This document shows positions 35,102-46,404 of a stretch of 64,000 nt of DNA, in pieces. How positions within the stretch are numbered: position 1 is the stretch's first letter; each line of letters starts with the position of its first letter. The notes beneath the pieces were generated by a model. That model was not told the origin of the DNA, did not search any database, and worked only from the letters and a program-made list of their open reading frames with translations. This DNA is from Diospyros lotus (lineage: Eukaryota; Streptophyta; Magnoliopsida; Ericales; Ebenaceae). The position numbers and the translations under genes are program-made. The DNA lies in NCBI RefSeq assembly GCF_014633365.1, contig NC_068351.1, forward strand, positions 1,818,001 through 1,882,000. The letters are read 5' to 3'.

Positions 35102-37135
35102 ATGGCAAGTGAAGGTAGAAATTTTGAAAATGTTAAAAATGTTGAGTTTGAAACTCAAAATTTTCAAACACAAGAGAGTGAAACTCAACAAAAGGGAGGT
35201 GGAAAAATTTCTACTTCTGATATTTTTAATATTCATTTCAAGAAAACACCAAAAGGAGATGGTAAATTTGATGTATCTTGTAATTATTGTAATCAGGTAT
35301 ACAAATTCAAGCAAGGAGGTGGATATGGTACTTTCGCCTGACATTTGCAAACAAAGCACCCGCTCAAGGTTGGATTGAGCCGCGATCAAACACAAATATC
35401 CGGGTTTGCTACCTCTTCAAACTCTTCTCAATTATTTCATTATAATGAAGCTAATTGTAGGTCTGGTTTAGCTGAAATGGTAGCAATTGATCATTTATCT
35501 TTTAGTTTTGGTGAAAAATTAGGTTTTACTCGATTTTGTCAAAACTTTGTTAATCCTAGTTTTAAATCAATTCCTAGAAATACTTTGAAAAGGAATTTGT
35601 TAAAATTGTTTAAAAACTCAAAAATTGAATTGATAACATATTTTCAAAACAATAATATTAATGTTTCTATTTGTAGTGATATTTGGAGTGATCATTGGCA
35701 AACTCATTCATATATGGGTATTACTTGTCATTGGGTTGATGAAAATTATGTTTTACAAAAAAGAATTCTTGCGTATCGATGTTTTGATGAAAGTCATAAT
35801 GCTGAAAATATTTGTAGATTAATTCAACAAATTTTACAAGAATATAGATTAGTTAATAGAATTTTTTCAATTTCTTTTGATAATGCATCGGCTAATACTG
35901 CTTCTATTAATGAATTGAAAAGAATTTGCCAACCAAATTTTGGTGGAAGATTTTTTCATGTTAGATGTGCATGCCATGTTTTAAATTTATGTGTTCAAGA
36001 TGGTATTAAGTCACTTAATTCTTATTTAGATCCAATTAGAAATGTTATTTCTTATATTTGGGTACACCCTCGAACTGCAAAAGCATGGGCACATTTTTGC
36101 ACCTCCAATGGTCAAACCCCAAAACGTTTTTCAAAAGATGTCCCTACTCGTTGGAACTCAACTTTTAAATTACTTAATCAATCTTTTGAATATAAAGATT
36201 TATTGTGTTCTTTTGCAGCAAATTATATTCCACAATATCCTATTTTTCCAACTATGTGGAATGTTTGTAATTCAATTTTGAATATTTTACGAATTTTTAA
36301 TGATGCTACTCATACACTTAGTAGTGTTTATAAACCAACTTCACATCAATTTTTAATAGAAGCAATGAATGTGGCCGGTGTATTAATGGAAGGAATTAAT
36401 GTTGAAGAAATTTGTCATGCTGTTTTAGAAATGAGAGAAAAATGGTTACGTTATTATCAATTTATTCCTGAAATTTTTCTTGTTACTATGGTATTTGATC
36501 CTAGGTGTAAATTTGATGGTTTAATTGAGTGTTTGTCTAACTATTATTCGTTGTTAGGATTAGAAAATAATGAAGAAATTGATGTGAATATTATAATTTC
36601 TAAGGTTAGAACTTTATGCAATCAATTATATGAAGCATATGTTATTGCTCCTAGTAGTGAAGAATCATTTCCATCCATGGCTTCGCATTCCTCTTCCTCC
36701 CAACCAATGAAATTGGGTCATAAATTTTTAGATCAAAGGAGGAAAAAACCTAGATCGAGCTCACATTCAGAGTTCGAAACTTATCTAACCACAGTTTTTG
36801 AGTTTGGTGATGATACAGGTTTAAATTTTGAAATTTTGGAGTGGTGGAAAAGGCACAAGGAGACATTTCCAACTCTTGCAATTATTGCAAGTCAACTTCT
36901 TGTAGTTCCAGCTTCAACTGTAGCCGTTGAACAAACATTCAGTAGTGGAGGCAACATTTTGGACGAAAGAAGATCAAGATTGGCTCCAGAATCATTGGAA
37001 GCTCAAGTTTGCCTCGATGATTGGGAAAGAGCTAACATGCGACGTCAAGAAGAACTTATCCATTCATCATCATCTGACGAATGGGTTAATGATGGTTCAA
37101 CAACGGCGACTTCCGACTCCAATGAAGATGCGTAG
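35102..37135 (+). pseudogene. hAT transposase with one in-frame TGA
   Basis: From ATG 35102 one frame runs to 37135 (677 residues), interrupted only by TGA at 35339-35341 (codon 80). BED zinc finger about 45-85 (CNYCNQVYK then GTFA-stop-HLQTKHP; a CGA Arg to TGA change would explain it). Catalytic core includes ICSDIWSDHW, FSISFDNASANT, RCACHVLNLCVQDG and VPTRWNSTFKLL. The C-terminal hAT dimerisation region has PTLAIIASQLLVVPAS and FSSGGNILDERRSRL. The enzyme cuts and pastes elements bearing these ends. A product started downstream of the stop would lack the BED finger. The near-intact frame suggests recent activity. A hAT assignment is secure; I call it Ac-like from the core motifs. Confidence 0.9.
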
Positions 37136-37494
37136 GATCCAAGTCCATATTTTATTTTTTTTCACATTTGTAAAAATTAATTACTTGTATTACATTTTTG
37201 TTGTAATTATTTTTTAATGAAATTAAGTCTAATTCTATTTTTTATTTTTTATTTTTCACATTTGTAAAAATTAATTACTTGTATTACATACTTGTTTAGT
37301 TGTTTTAATTATTTTTAATGAAATTATTACTTATATTTCTTCAATTTTTAGTAGTGTTTTTTTATTAAAAATATGGTTGAGAATATTTATATTTACAATT
37401 ACATTTAACAATTAAAAATCGAAACCAAACCGAACCGAACAACGGAACAAGGACCAAAATTGAATACAACAATATTTAAAAAAAATTAAAAAAA

Positions 37495-37695
37495 TTCGGT
37501 TTGAACCGGAACCGGAACCGTTGACCGAACCGGCTCAAACCGTTGACCGAACCGGTCCAAACCGTTGACCGAACCGGCACGAACCGGAACCGGAACCGAA
37601 CCGTCCCAAACCGCTCTTGGGCGGTTCGGTTCAGGTTCAAAGATTTCTTGAACCGGAACCGGCGGTTCATGAACCGGAACCGGCGGTTCATGAAC
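37495..37695. repeat. 3' subterminal AACCGG repeat array of the hAT element
   Basis: GAACCGG and GTTGACCGAACCGG units recur many times, ending in two copies of CGGCGGTTCATGAACCG. Mirror of the 5' array. Confidence 0.8.
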
Positions 37696-37717
37696 CGTGG
37701 CCATGTCTACCTGCAAG

Positions 37718-39216
37718 CACGCCGTGTTATTTACATAATTTCTTGTTGTGTCTCTTTATAGATAGCCACATATCTTCCAACATCCTAGGCATGCACATTC
37801 TACCCCGAAACTTTTAAGAATGTCATTTTGCATCTCGAAAATCATAACCCTTGGGCTGACCACAATCACCAATTATAGACAATAACACTCGTCAATCACA
37901 CATGCTTTTCGTATCTCGTTCACTAGATCTAGCTAAACCGTTAAGCCAGCGATAGAGACAAATGATCCATTTGGTACTACGCTCATAGCCAGCAGACCAA
38001 CAAGCCTCTAACATCTGACACTCATAGCTATCCACCCAGGTTATGCGTCGACACTTCACGGCCACGCCCCGGGTGATACGAAGTAGTGCAGTCGTAATTC
38101 TCAAGGAACTCTATCCACCATCGCTACTACTCGTTTAGCTCATTCTGCGAGAACCCGTACATCAGGCTCCTCGTTTAGCTCATTTTGGTAGTGTCTCCAT
38201 AACCTTAAGAGCACATACCCTACTCGTTAGTTCCAAGTCATATATTGGGTAGTTTCCTTTGTGCTTTGGTGTAATCCACACGTAATCATTTGGTCATGTT
38301 GCACTAACACGCAATCCAATCTTTTGAGCTATCATAAACTCTCACTGCCTCTAGCAGATCATTCTCATTAGACTTTTCTCACGAGTCCTATTATAGGCAC
38401 AACTATTCCAAAGTGTCCAATCACGACCTTCTGACAACAGCTTACCAAAACATCTTATTTTGAAACATCTTAGCATTCTATTTCGAATTTGGTTCGCAAA
38501 AAATTTCATTTCAAACCCTACGTTGTTCCATGTTTCGAAACATAGGGTCGGGACTATAAATACCTAAATAACCCCGAACTCAACTTTTGCGTGTCTAGAT
38601 AATTTTTTTCTTCTTGCTAAAATCTTCAGAATAATAAAACACGTTTTTCCCATAAAGAAGAATTTTTTTTTTCTTTTTCTCCCTTATTTCTTCTTTCTTC
38701 TCCTTCTTTCTTCTTCTTCTTCTTCTTCTTCTTCCTTCCTTCCTTCCTCTGCCGACCCTGCGTGCGAACAGCCACCGGCCACCGCTGCCTTCCAGCATCG
38801 CCATCACCTCCGACGGTTGCCGCTGCCCCCTCTGCAACCTCCTCCGGTGCCTACCCCGCCATCGGCCGCGAGCCACCGTGCGGCTTCTCCGCTCCCCCAG
38901 TCGCCGATCACCATCTCCGACGGCCCAAACGACCCTTCGTCGGCCAGATTTGGAAGCCGCCACAGCTACTAACTACCTCGCGTAACCATCGGCCACTGCC
39001 CAGCTTCCCTCGGTTGCCACCTCAACCGTCGTTGTTCCTGCTAGATCCGGGTCAATTCGACCTGACTCGGCCCGACCCGACCCGACTCGACCCTCTTCAG
39101 GTTTGACCCATCCTTGATTCAATCCATTAGATCTGACCCATATCTGATTTGATCCATCTAGTTAGATCTGACTTATATCTAATTTGTCCAGATCTAAGAT
39201 AAAACCTAGATCTATC
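37718..39216. other. Internal region of LARD-like element, noncoding part 1
   Basis: No retroviral-type domain on either strand. It includes GTTTCGAAAC-like motifs at 38460-38540, a (TTC)n(TTCC)n tract at 38690-38750, and a GC-rich proline/arginine-coding stretch (38760-39110) that looks compositional. The DNA just before 39217 may be 5' sequence of the captured LOB-domain gene. Confidence 0.5.
38690..38750. repeat. (TTC)n / (TTCC)n microsatellite
   Basis: CTTCTTCTTCTTC followed by TTCCTTCCTTCC. It could mark a transcribed 5' leader of the captured gene; that is a guess. Confidence 0.8.
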
Positions 39217-39765
39217 ATGCCAAGGTTCGACTCATTTCAATGCGGTGCCTGCCGAGTTTTGAGGAGACAGTGTACTCCACACTATATCTTTGCTCCTTAT
39301 TTTTGTAATGAGGAAGGATCCACTTATTTTGCTGCCATCCATAGCATTTTTGGTTCCTGAAATGCCTCCATCCTCTTGGGCCATCTTCTAGTAAGTGACC
39401 GGCTTGGAGTTGCTATGACACTCTTATTTGAAACTCAAGCCCGGCTTCAGGATCCTGTCTATGGTTGTGTATCTCACATTCTAGCCCTTCAACAGCAGGT
39501 TAGTGATTTGCAAGCTTATCGAGTTTATTTGCAAGATTCACTGTTCGCATATTATTCTTCGAATCCCTAACCTGTTCCTCAACCTGATCAAAACCCAAGC
39601 TGGAATTCCGATCTTCCTATCATCCTAGAGGATGTACCTCATCCTAGTTTCTTAGAGACTACCCTTCCACCCTACCCTGGAGAAACCAGCAATAGCCAGA
39701 TGCCACCCCCAGATGACATCGATGAGCTAAGACCTGTCGTGTTTGGCAACCATTGTCGTCTTTGA
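39217..39765 (+). pseudogene. LOB-domain (LBD, class I) gene fragment captured in a retrotransposon
   Basis: Frame from ATG 39217 ([19 protein letters not shown]) to TGA 39763-39765 reads as a LOB-domain transcription factor. It has the zinc-finger-like CGAC-x6-C block, [16 protein letters not shown], then SDRLGVAMTLLFETQARLQD, PVYGCVSHILALQQQVSDLQ and an acidic/proline tail QMPPPDDIDELRP. Two in-frame stops break it: TGA 39358-39360 in the GAS block and TAA 39568-39570 after the coiled coil. The fourth Cys of CX2CX6CX3C is Tyr. It lies opposite to the host element's sense and runs without an intron through the LOB domain. LBD proteins control lateral-organ and vascular development. It looks like LBD18/30/31; the exact parent is unknown. 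Confidence 0.85.
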
Positions 39766-41948
39766 GCATCGACCACATTATCAGTTTTATGGTTTGCCTT
39801 TTTTCTTTGAGTAATTGTACAGTTTGATCTCCTGTAACTATTTTGAACATATGGAATGAATATTTATACTTTTGGTACTTTTAACGTCTCATCCCCTTAT
39901 CCTCGATTGCATATTGATCATAAAATATCTCAGCCTCTTACAACTGTTTAATAAGTCATCAAATCAAGATAAAAGCATTGGCTCTTAATTTTCACCTGAT
40001 AATTCACATCCTTAATCAAGTCACACATAACTAAGTATCCAATAACCTCAAGCTATCATTGGCAATTTCATCATTAAGAAATAATCCCGTTAAATCTTTC
40101 GAGCATATATCCTGGTTATTTTCCATTTCTCTTACGGCTTTTCACTGACCACAGGTGCCTATACCTCATAACAATAGGCCTCTTACTATCATTTTAATGA
40201 TTGTCCAACTATATATCTCTCAATTTGCCTATCAGGGCTACCTAGACTAACTATCTAGCTATATGAGAGTTCCATTCTACAACATCAAGAGTCTCGGATC
40301 CTCAATCGATCTAGGTCTGCAGCTTCCGTTACTGCGACCTATTTTTCTGGCATATTTGCCCTTACTTGATTCTCTCAATCACATCAAAGATTTGCACGAT
40401 CTTCAAGACGACAATCCATAACCATACTACCAACTAGAGCAGGTAGGTACTTACATCACCTATAGTACTCCAATCATCGCTAGATTTCTCCTCGAAATTC
40501 TAAAGTTTCCTCACGATTCCTTAGATCCTCAATCAATTCTTTCAAGAAATTCCTCAAGAATCTCAAACTGATTTATCCTCGAAAATCTTGAATCAAATCA
40601 CGATATCTAGTTCTAATTATCTTCCAAGAATTAGATTTCCTTAGCCATCATGGCTCTCAATCTACCATTCATAATGCCTTTAGGCCCTTTTTGCCGGGTT
40701 GACCCCCGACAATTTTACCTGATTCCGCAGGTTCATTTGGCACATTGAAACGTAGTCACAACCTCTGTTGACTAGGTCTCCTTATCATTCCTTTATGGTC
40801 AATACGATCCATCGATCAACTCTTTCTTCTTTTTAGTACTTGAACTCTACCTTGAGTCGAGACTTCCATCTCAGAACTCATCGGCCAAGTCTTTGGACCA
40901 TTCATGCTCCACTACCTGAAATCTCATTTACCAAGAATCAATTGACTCTTGCTTTTCGTCCTTCAGATCCAATTGACTATCGGCACATGACCATTGAATT
41001 AGTTCCTTTTAGGCACTACACTTACTGTCAGCCAGCACACAAGCTATCATCATTACCCCAATCACATAGTAGGCTTACTCCTACATCATACGTTGACCCT
41101 CACATGGGTACATCCTGGGTGAAAACTGCATGGTCTCGTTGTAGCCCTCCTAGAGTTATCATTCCTTGTCGCTGCCATGAGTCGAACTCCTTCTACATGA
41201 ACATTCATTCTAGGCCCTCGAGCCTCCCATTGCTCGTCGTGTCATCAATCCCAAAGATGACCACGAACCTCGATAAAATCCTTTAAATAGGACACTCAGT
41301 CCATATTCAATACATCTTACCTTAGGTTGATTCCCTAGGCTTCCGGCCTCGATCAACAATAACTAGCGGCACACCTCTAATCCTAGACCATTGGAACTTG
41401 AAATTCTCTACAAGGTACAGACCCTATTATTTTGTCCCAGATTTTTAGTATCTGATCGTCTCCTCGACAGTTCACTAAGCAACTTAGACCCTGGGTCCCA
41501 GACCCATACCATGAGATAGTTTACAAGCTTCCCCAGTACGTTAATCATAAGCTTATTACAAGCCTTCTGCCTTGGTCCCTAGATCTAGATCTGTCACCGC
41601 GAACACCGACCAATAGTGTCGTCATGCTGCTAGGGTTTCTTTATCCTGTCTTTGCAAGTCACGTTGGTTGCACCACTTTTAGCTTATCAATTAATGCAGT
41701 CACGCGCCATCATTTGGCCATCTTTGACCTCTCGTTCGATCCAATCCGATGGATCCCTTATCTTTACATCATATTTCCGAGATACTAAATGATTCTCGAA
41801 AATTCTTATCCTTCGATCCTTAAATACCCAAATCTTATGGTGGCTTTGCTTTTCTAGCCACACACGACCTTTTCCTTAGGTTCGCTCTAATATTAACTAT
41901 ACTAGAGTCACTTAAGGCTTAGACATTTCCTATGTTTTCAACAATTTC
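39766..41948. other. Internal region of LARD-like element, noncoding part 2
   Basis: Bases 39766-39880 look like the 3' untranslated part of the captured gene (T-rich, ending TTTTGGTAC). The rest has no recognisable coding sequence; one open stretch at 40840-41286 (148 codons, plus strand) shows no known motif. Confidence 0.45.
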
Positions 41949-41960
41949 GCTCTGATACCA
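41949..41960 (-). other. Primer-binding site (initiator tRNA-Met type)
   Basis: On the minus strand GTTGGTATCAGAGC follows the LTR end by two bases. TGGTATCAGAGC is the standard plant LTR-retrotransposon site complementary to initiator Met-tRNA. It fixes the element's orientation. Confidence 0.9.
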
Positions 41961-41962
41961 AC

Positions 41963-44488
41963 TATAACACCCCACTTTTCTCTTACAAAGCGTGTTACTA
42001 TGCTGGGGCCCAAAATATACATAAATTATTTTTTCTTTCTTTCTCAGTACATAACTTAACCTTAAGTACCGAATTCCAAACAAAATCCCCAGCAAATCAT
42101 TAAAAATGCGGAAACGATAATTGAAACCTGATATGGTACATAATCAATTCACTTTATTTATAACATAAGAATCCATACCATAGTTAACATCATATCCTCA
42201 ATATTGAAATACATAAATACATGGAGATTCCATAATATTCTAACAAGGCTAATAAAGTATCAGTTAAGACATATTCGAGTCAGCTCGCAGAATCCATCGG
42301 CCTCGTCATCACGTGCCGTCATATCTCAACTTGTTTCTTGCCTAAGCTGCAAGTCTAAACTAGAACGTTGAATGTTCTAGGGGCATAACCCATTAGAAGA
42401 TGAAACTTCTAGTGAGGGTCCAAAAACATATATATGAATACATGATGCGATAACATGGACAACATTTGCCCCTAATGTAACTTCCCAAGCCCACCAGCTC
42501 GGCACAGAATCCTAAGCAAATCCCAACCCTCTATAGGATAAGCCTAACATTATTCCATCATTGCTTTAGGGGAATTACAGCTACACTCTGGGGGCGACAT
42601 CCCATTCCCATGCACAAATATCAATATGACAATAATATCGTGTCATGCAATTATCACGACTTTTCATGCAATATAACAAAATGAATATTGCATTCATAAC
42701 AACATGCATATGTACAAACATATCATGAATATAAGTTCTTGTGAGAAAATCACTCACAAAGCATATTTAGGATAACATTACTCACCTTTACTCAAAGATA
42801 AAAAAACCTCAAAAAGAGCGCATCGCCTCGATATGCATGCCCGACCTCGATTTTCATGCCAACTCTCGAAAGTTGCACCCATCACATCTCCTCGATCATC
42901 TCAATCATAAAAATGATATTTTATTACTAAATATCTCAAAATTCTATTTATTTCATTTTTCCTTCTAAAAATTCCAATAAATACCATCGAGACTTTTTTC
43001 TCAAATCTAATTCCACAACAATTCATAATATCATATGAACTTCAAAGGAAAAATACTGAACTTACCCGGATGCTGCGTTTTCACGCAAAATGAGGCTCTT
43101 TGATGCTAAAATTGAGACATCGGGAAGCCCAAACCCAAATCTTTTTGCACGAACCCCCGAAAAATATTTTTCTAGATTTTTAGGAATTTTTCCCAAAATT
43201 TTTGGATTGCCCACGCGCCTGCCTGTGCTTGCACACGCTAGGGCGACTGGGCGAGCGTGAAAGGCAATGCGTGACCGGCATGCGCTGGTCGTCTTCTCTG
43301 GCGATGACCGTGCCGGAGTTCTGGGATCTCAATGCCATATTGAAGCCCTCTTCCAGTTGATCCTCATGGCATATCCCACGGCTTGAAAGAAGCTTGCGAA
43401 GGGCTCGGATTTGCCAACCAAAGGCTCGGCGAGACCGCCTGTCTCTAACTCCGGCAACCTCTCGAAGCACCCTCAAACCTTAACAAAAATGCATGAAACT
43501 TATCAGAAATGATCTACATCTCATGGGCTTCAAAAGCCCCTTATTTTGGAACGCCAATTCGTTTGATTTCGGCCTTAATTTGAAGCTTATTCTTCCCCAT
43601 TTTTGGCTATCTATGAACGCCTATTTATAGGCATTTTCAAGTGACCAAATGTCGGAGACGGCCAACTCATTGCCTTAGGAGCTAAAACCTACCTTAGATC
43701 GACCTCTAATCGACCTTTCCTGACCACAAAAGTGAGTGGCAGGCTTGCGATAACTCGACCGAATTTTCGGTCGATTTTCTTGCTTTTTCTGCCAACCCAT
43801 TTGTCGTTGTCGGCCAAGCTTTTACAAAAGATGCTCCCTGACCATCCCTCGTGCCATCCTTGTGGCCGAAATCTGCCACGTGCTGGTCAAATTTGCCCAT
43901 GTTGCCTTTTTTGAGTTTTTGCAGTTTTACCCCACTGATTTCGGTTTTCTCATTTTGGCCTTCTTTCACCAAGTCCCTCGACATTTGATAATTGCCTATA
44001 AGTCCCTCAAGTTCTAAAACGTCCATTTGACCCCTGGAGATTCTAAAAAACCCTTGTTTCGGCCTCTCTCTGGAATTTTTAGAAAACTGCACTTAGGCTC
44101 GAATCTTCGATTTAGCCCTCAACCTTTTCGTTTCTTCCTAAAACCATTGAAGGGTTGTTCCTTATGAAAAATCGAATCCCCCTCAAGTTTCTGTTGACTT
44201 CTGGGAAGTCTCCTATAACGATTCAGTTTTGTAGCCTAATTGGCAGCTGCCATTTTGCTGTACCGAAAACTATTCCCGATCCGACTTCTTTCGGCACCAT
44301 AAATCCTATCTCGGGGTGCTTGTTAATGCCACATCATTTTCCTTTGTCATCTCGGCTCCAGAACACTCTCTGCAGTTGATTCGGTCATCTATATGGTAAT
44401 AAATTACCATTATACCCTTAATTTATCCTTAAATTCTATTTTTACCCCCAATTACCCTTGAGTCCTTTAGAATTTCTCGGGTATTACA
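41963..44488 (-). repeat. 5' LTR (right) of the LARD-like element, 2526 bp
   Basis: Homologue of 31706-34271. It lacks some short blocks present there (for example about 25 bp near 42957). Its inner end is TATAACACC rather than TGTAACACC, a G-to-A change. It is followed by AGTAT. Confidence 0.9.
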
Positions 44489-44493
44489 AGTAT

Positions 44494-45207
44494 CCTTACA
44501 AGCACATACACGAGAATACACAAGCACAAGTAAACGAAATCATTTTTGACAAACTCTCAAAGAAGACCCATTCATACAATCATTGATGTGCATTCTGGTG
44601 TAAAAAGGAAAAGCAAACTGAATTTGTAGTCTCATCTTTCTAGCTTTCCTTACCTCAAACCAAAAGGCTTGTACAGTCAGTTGTTAAGGTTTTTTTATTG
44701 CTTTCAATTTGTTGGACTGTAAAGGATAAGGTTTATTTATCTTGTTAATGTTTTTAAGATTTGAGTTTAGCCTTAAAACTCATTGTGGTATAAGGTTTGA
44801 ATTGATCCATAAAACTTATCGTGTACAAGGTTTTAGGGTGAATCGTGGTAAAACCCTTGTTATGGTTTATCATTAGTGAAAGTGATTGTGTTTGAAAATA
44901 TTTCAAGTGGATAAGCTTGAAGGTGGTGGATTAGGCGGGGTGTCGAACCACTATAAATCTCGGGTGCATTTGTTTTACTATTTTACTTGCCTATTAATCT
45001 TTATTCAAATTTTCAAAGAACTAAAAGTTTCAAAATAAGTAAAATAGAAAGAAAAGTTTCGAAACATATATAATAGGTTTCGAAACCTACTTAATAAAAA
45101 TGTTGATTTCGAAACATACTCCTTCATATTTTGAAACATAGTGTTATGAAAGCAATCTGCCTTTAAGCTATCGAAGAATTTACCTTAATCCCAATTCACC
45201 CTCCCTC
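44494..45207 (+). mobile_element. Copia LTR/leader, second part
   Basis: Continuation of 30780-31705 after the insertion. It includes more GTTTCGAAAC motifs and ends with CCCAATTCACCCTCCCTCTT, the C-rich stretch usual at the end of copia LTRs just before the primer site. No intact primer-binding site was seen before gag. Confidence 0.6.
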
Positions 45208-46404
45208 TTGGGATATATTTGCCATCATTTCGATGGCTTGAACTACACCTATTGGAAAACAAGATTGAGGTATTTATTAATGCAAAGTACTGAGTTCTAT
45301 GCATGCATATCTAGAACTATTACTTTACCGGAACCACCTATTGAAACTTGGAGTGAACAACAAAAACACATTAATAAAACAAATGCTAGACCTGTCAATA
45401 TATTACTTTGTGCATTAAGTCCAACTGAATTTAATAGAGTCATTTCTTATACCACGACAAAAGAAATTTGGGATCACTTAGTTGGGATCACTTAGAAGTA
45501 ACAGATGAAGGAACCAAGAAATTGAAAAGCACTAAAATTGCGATTCTTAGTAGTGAATATCAAAATTTCATAATGAATGCTAGTGAATCCATTAAAGAAA
45601 TGTTCACAAGATTTAACGACATTGTAACAAACTTACAAGCTTTGGGAAAAACAATAGCCACTGAAGAAAAGGTTCAAAAGATCTTAGGAAGACTACCATC
45701 TAATTGGGAACATAAAGTCACAGGTATAGAAGAAGCTAGAGACACATCTATGCTTACAATGGATGATCTATTAAGCCCACTGTTAATTCATGAGATTAAG
45801 TTAAATAGAAAAGAATCTAAAGAGCTAAAAATGAAATCCTTAGCATTTAAGGCCAAAGAAGAAGATGAAAGTGAAACAAGTGATGAAGATGAAGACTTTA
45901 CTTTACTCACAAAACTCTTTAACAAGTTCATAAGGAAAGAAAAATTCCATAAGAGAAAAATATATGACAACAAGAAGTTTTCTAAAGATACTCCTTATGA
46001 AATAAAATGTTTTGAGTGTAAGAAATCAGGACATATCAAGGCAGATTGCCCACAATACAAAAAACTAAAACACAACAAGAAGAAGAAATCATTAGCCATA
46101 TGGAATGAAGAAGAGTCCCTCTCCTCTTATTCAAGTCAACAAGAAGAGGCTGCTAACTTTTGCCTTATGGCACAAGAAGAAAAAGAGGTAAGTTCATGTT
46201 CATCTAGTAGTAATTCTCTTCCATTTAATTATTTACAAGATGAATATAATTTACTATTAGAAACATATAACAAGATTCTAGCTAAAAATAAAGTTTTGAA
46301 AAATCTCTTAACAATTAAAGAAAAAGAATGCAATGATCTTAAGATTGCATATGATAACTCTAGAGAAGCTAGTATATATATCGAGAATAGTAAGGAAGAA
46401 AACA
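45208..46404 (+). pseudogene. Ty1/copia gag, frameshifted
   Basis: The N-terminal piece starts FDGLNYTYWKTRLRYLLMQ, the usual copia gag opening. The second piece holds EYQNFIMNASESIKEMFTRF and NLQALGKTI, then an acidic/lysine-rich stretch and the zinc knuckle CFECKKSGHIKADC (CX2CX4HX4C). Gag packages the element's RNA. A 14-bp tandem duplication (TTGGGATCACTTAG at 45468 and 45482) shifts frame between the pieces. The frame ends at the Cassandra-like sequence, so protease, integrase and reverse transcriptase are missing. It belongs to the copia element whose LTR was split at 31706. Confidence 0.88.

Larger units (their letters stand above)
34434..37709 (+). mobile_element. hAT-superfamily DNA transposon, 3276 bp, complete ends
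   Basis: Terminal inverted repeats TAGACATGGCCA (12 of 12) and an exact 8-bp target duplication CCTGCAAG (34426-34433 and 37710-37717), the hAT hallmark. Both subterminal zones are packed with AACCGG-type motifs, reminiscent of the AAACGG transposase-binding motifs in maize Ac. It contains one transposase gene with one visible stop. It sits in the internal region of the LARD-like element, 163 bp from its left LTR, so it is the youngest layer of the nest. Confidence 0.93.
31706..44488 (-). mobile_element. Long-LTR retrotransposon without recognisable pol (LARD-like), 12.8 kb
   Basis: Two long direct repeats (31706-34271 and 41963-44488) bracket the element, and AGTAT flanks it at 31701-31705 and 44489-44493. 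The primer-binding site and purine tract show minus-strand orientation. Without the hAT inside, the internal region is about 4.4 kb. I find no gag, protease, integrase or reverse transcriptase on either strand, so it resembles a large retrotransposon derivative that would need another element's proteins. It carries a LOB-domain gene fragment in antisense. The LTRs differ by scattered substitutions and small indels, so the insertion is not very recent. Confidence 0.85.

Noticed and set aside
34241..35341. A 366-codon proline/arginine-rich open frame
   Set aside because: It begins outside the hAT element, runs through its repeat arrays and only its end coincides with the transposase N-terminus. 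The composition follows the AACCGG and poly-C repeats.
38762..39106. 114-codon Pro/Ala-rich frame before the LOB fragment
   Set aside because: No domain; biased composition in a GC-rich stretch inside a retrotransposon. The opposite strand gives an equally open Arg-rich frame.
40840..41286. 148-codon open frame inside the LARD-like element
   Set aside because: No recognisable motif, antisense to the element, and length is within what chance allows here.
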